Shown here piece by piece: positions 55,424 to 56,738 of a stretch of DNA of 56,738 nt (positions are counted from its first letter, which is position 1; the number at the start of each line of letters is the position of its first letter). The notes beneath the pieces were generated by a model. The model saw nothing but the letters and a program-made list of their open reading frames with translations, was not told the DNA's origin and did no database searches. The translations under genes and the position numbers were made by a program. This stretch comes from Acanthaster planci (lineage: Eukaryota; Echinodermata; Asteroidea; Valvatida; Acanthasteridae): contig NW_019091355.1 in assembly GCF_001949145.1 (NCBI RefSeq), positions 3,980,375 through 4,037,112 on the forward strand, in the 5' to 3' direction.

Positions 55424-56738
55424 ATGCTCCATTACTTCATACACGTGTATATGGAGCATGATCTACAAGTTTATGCTATAGCTGGTATAATGACAGTTCA
55501 TATGATTTAACTGGTTAGCGTTAATTCAATGTAATTATGACACCTGTACCTTGATTCTCTCTGGAAAGGAATAAACACATGGTGGGAAGAACAAACAAAA
55601 CTCTTGTTTACTTTTTCTGAAGTGTCAGCAACTGTAGATGGCTAAATTTAGTAGATGCTGAACATATATCGACCTCTCCAGATTTTGTCTAGTTGTGTTC
55701 ATTTTCGTATGTATATTTCTTAAAAATCAAATATTTTTCTTGACTAAAATCCTCAAAAGTTGCTTCCAACAGTAAGCACATGTAGATGATTTTAACAGTT
55801 ACCATTTCAGCGCTCTCTTTGTTGTGGAATTTGATATTTGTCAAGTCTTCAAACCTGTCAGTTTTCCAGAAAAGCTTGGACAATTTTAAATCTTTAAAAA
55901 AGGGCACTTTTCAATTTACATTCTACCCCGAAAGGATATTCAAATAATGTTCATACTCTGAAGATGAAATTCGTCCCATGGAACCTTGGTTTAATTAATG
56001 GCAATAGATAAAGTTTTTCATTTTGTCCACATGTTAATGCATGTATATGGAAGTACTGAGAAGCCGAGATGCTTTTGTGCAGGTCTCTTATGCTGGTAGA
56101 GTGGTCCTTTTGTGAAGTTCAAATGGCTTATGTGTAAAAAACAGCAATTGTTTTTATCTGAAACTACTAGATCTGATGTCTGTGGGACAGGAAATTTATT
56201 CTTTGGTTAATTTTGCAAAATGGGTTCTTCTTTGTTCTCATTTCCTGTTGCTATCCTGATTTAATCAGCACTGTTCAAGTTCGAGATGCCCAAATGCTTA
56301 TAAAAAATAACCCGAGTAACATGATGCCTTTTCAATTTCAAACAATGTAAGTTGAGACTAAATAAAGAATAATTTCCTCATGTTTTCACTGTCTCCCCCC
56401 CCCAAAAAACATCGATTTTCTGAGACTGCTTTCAGTTCAGAATAGGCATGACTAGGCATTTACTTTTTAGGAACAAAATTCTTTCTTAGTAAGATCTGTG
56501 TGTTTTTTACACGTCCATTGTAGATATTGCACAGAACAAGTGTATGTATATTTTTTACTAAATTTTAGACTCACTTTTGTAAATTTTGTTGAAATGCATT
56601 ATATTTTAGTGCGCTTTTTATTTTTGGAACAGGGGCCTTCTCTTTGTGTAGGCCTACTTCACGTACATGTACATACATGTACTTCAAATCGCGCGCGCTG
56701 CTGTTGCCCGATAAATTATGCTGATTGCACGCTGTGCA

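Larger units (their letters stand above)
48700..56738. other. Long non-genic stretch upstream of the zinc-finger gene
   Basis: About 8 kb with no exon that I can support on either strand. A search of the open frames for a PR domain or the first PRDM8 finger gave nothing, though exons shorter than about 60 codons could be missed. Listed separately are the CpG-dense patch (51424-51690), a palindromic motif cluster (54434-54568) and an inverted repeat (55303-55423). Confidence 0.4.

Noticed and set aside
1-56738. CRISPR arrays, operons, prophage or toxin-antitoxin systems
   Set aside because: No regularly spaced direct repeats, no bacterial gene organisation and clear spliceosomal introns; the sequence is eukaryotic.

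Overview
The window is animal nuclear DNA. It holds one multi-exon gene with GT-AG introns of 131 bp to 2.8 kb, one vertebrate-type C2H2 zinc-finger exon, a tRNA-derived SINE, an RNA-derived LINE remnant and many small terminal-inverted-repeat or foldback elements. There are no bacterial operons, ribosome-binding sites or phage genes. The PRDM8-type zinc-finger pair, the intron density and the mix of repeats fit a bilaterian, most likely a marine invertebrate deuterostome (echinoderm, hemichordate or cephalochordate). That placement is inference; nothing here fixes the species.

Layout. Bases 1-27.3 kb hold no gene I can support. They carry scattered repeats: three copies of a short dispersed repeat (family A, at 341, 6976 and 16766), a strong hairpin at 6657-6791, a foldback element at 7978, a LINE 3' end at 9401-10050, a G-quadruplex-like tract at 12423, a MITE at 13489 and a 24-bp minisatellite at 14770. 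Bases 27.3-37.2 kb hold the main gene: seven coding exons on the + strand that join in frame to 739 codons of a FAD-linked sugar-lactone oxidase (L-gulonolactone / D-arabinono-1,4-lactone oxidase family). A SINE lies in its first intron. Bases 38.4-48.7 kb are crowded with small DNA elements, including one nested inside another. Bases 46646-47953 (- strand) encode a PRDM8/ZNF488-like zinc-finger protein, so the two genes converge with about 9.5 kb between their stop codons. Bases 48.0-56.7 kb lie upstream of the zinc-finger exon. They show a CpG-dense patch and some palindromic motifs but no recognisable PR-domain exon.

The two genes have no evident functional link: one is a redox enzyme, the other a nuclear transcriptional regulator. 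The most unusual protein-level features are in the oxidase. A serine sits where the FAD-binding histidine of animal gulonolactone oxidases is found, a segment has nine cysteines in 23 residues, and there are N- and C-terminal extensions. In the zinc-finger gene, stop codons lie upstream of the exon's own ATG, which suggests a PR-less product if the visible splice acceptor is the one used.
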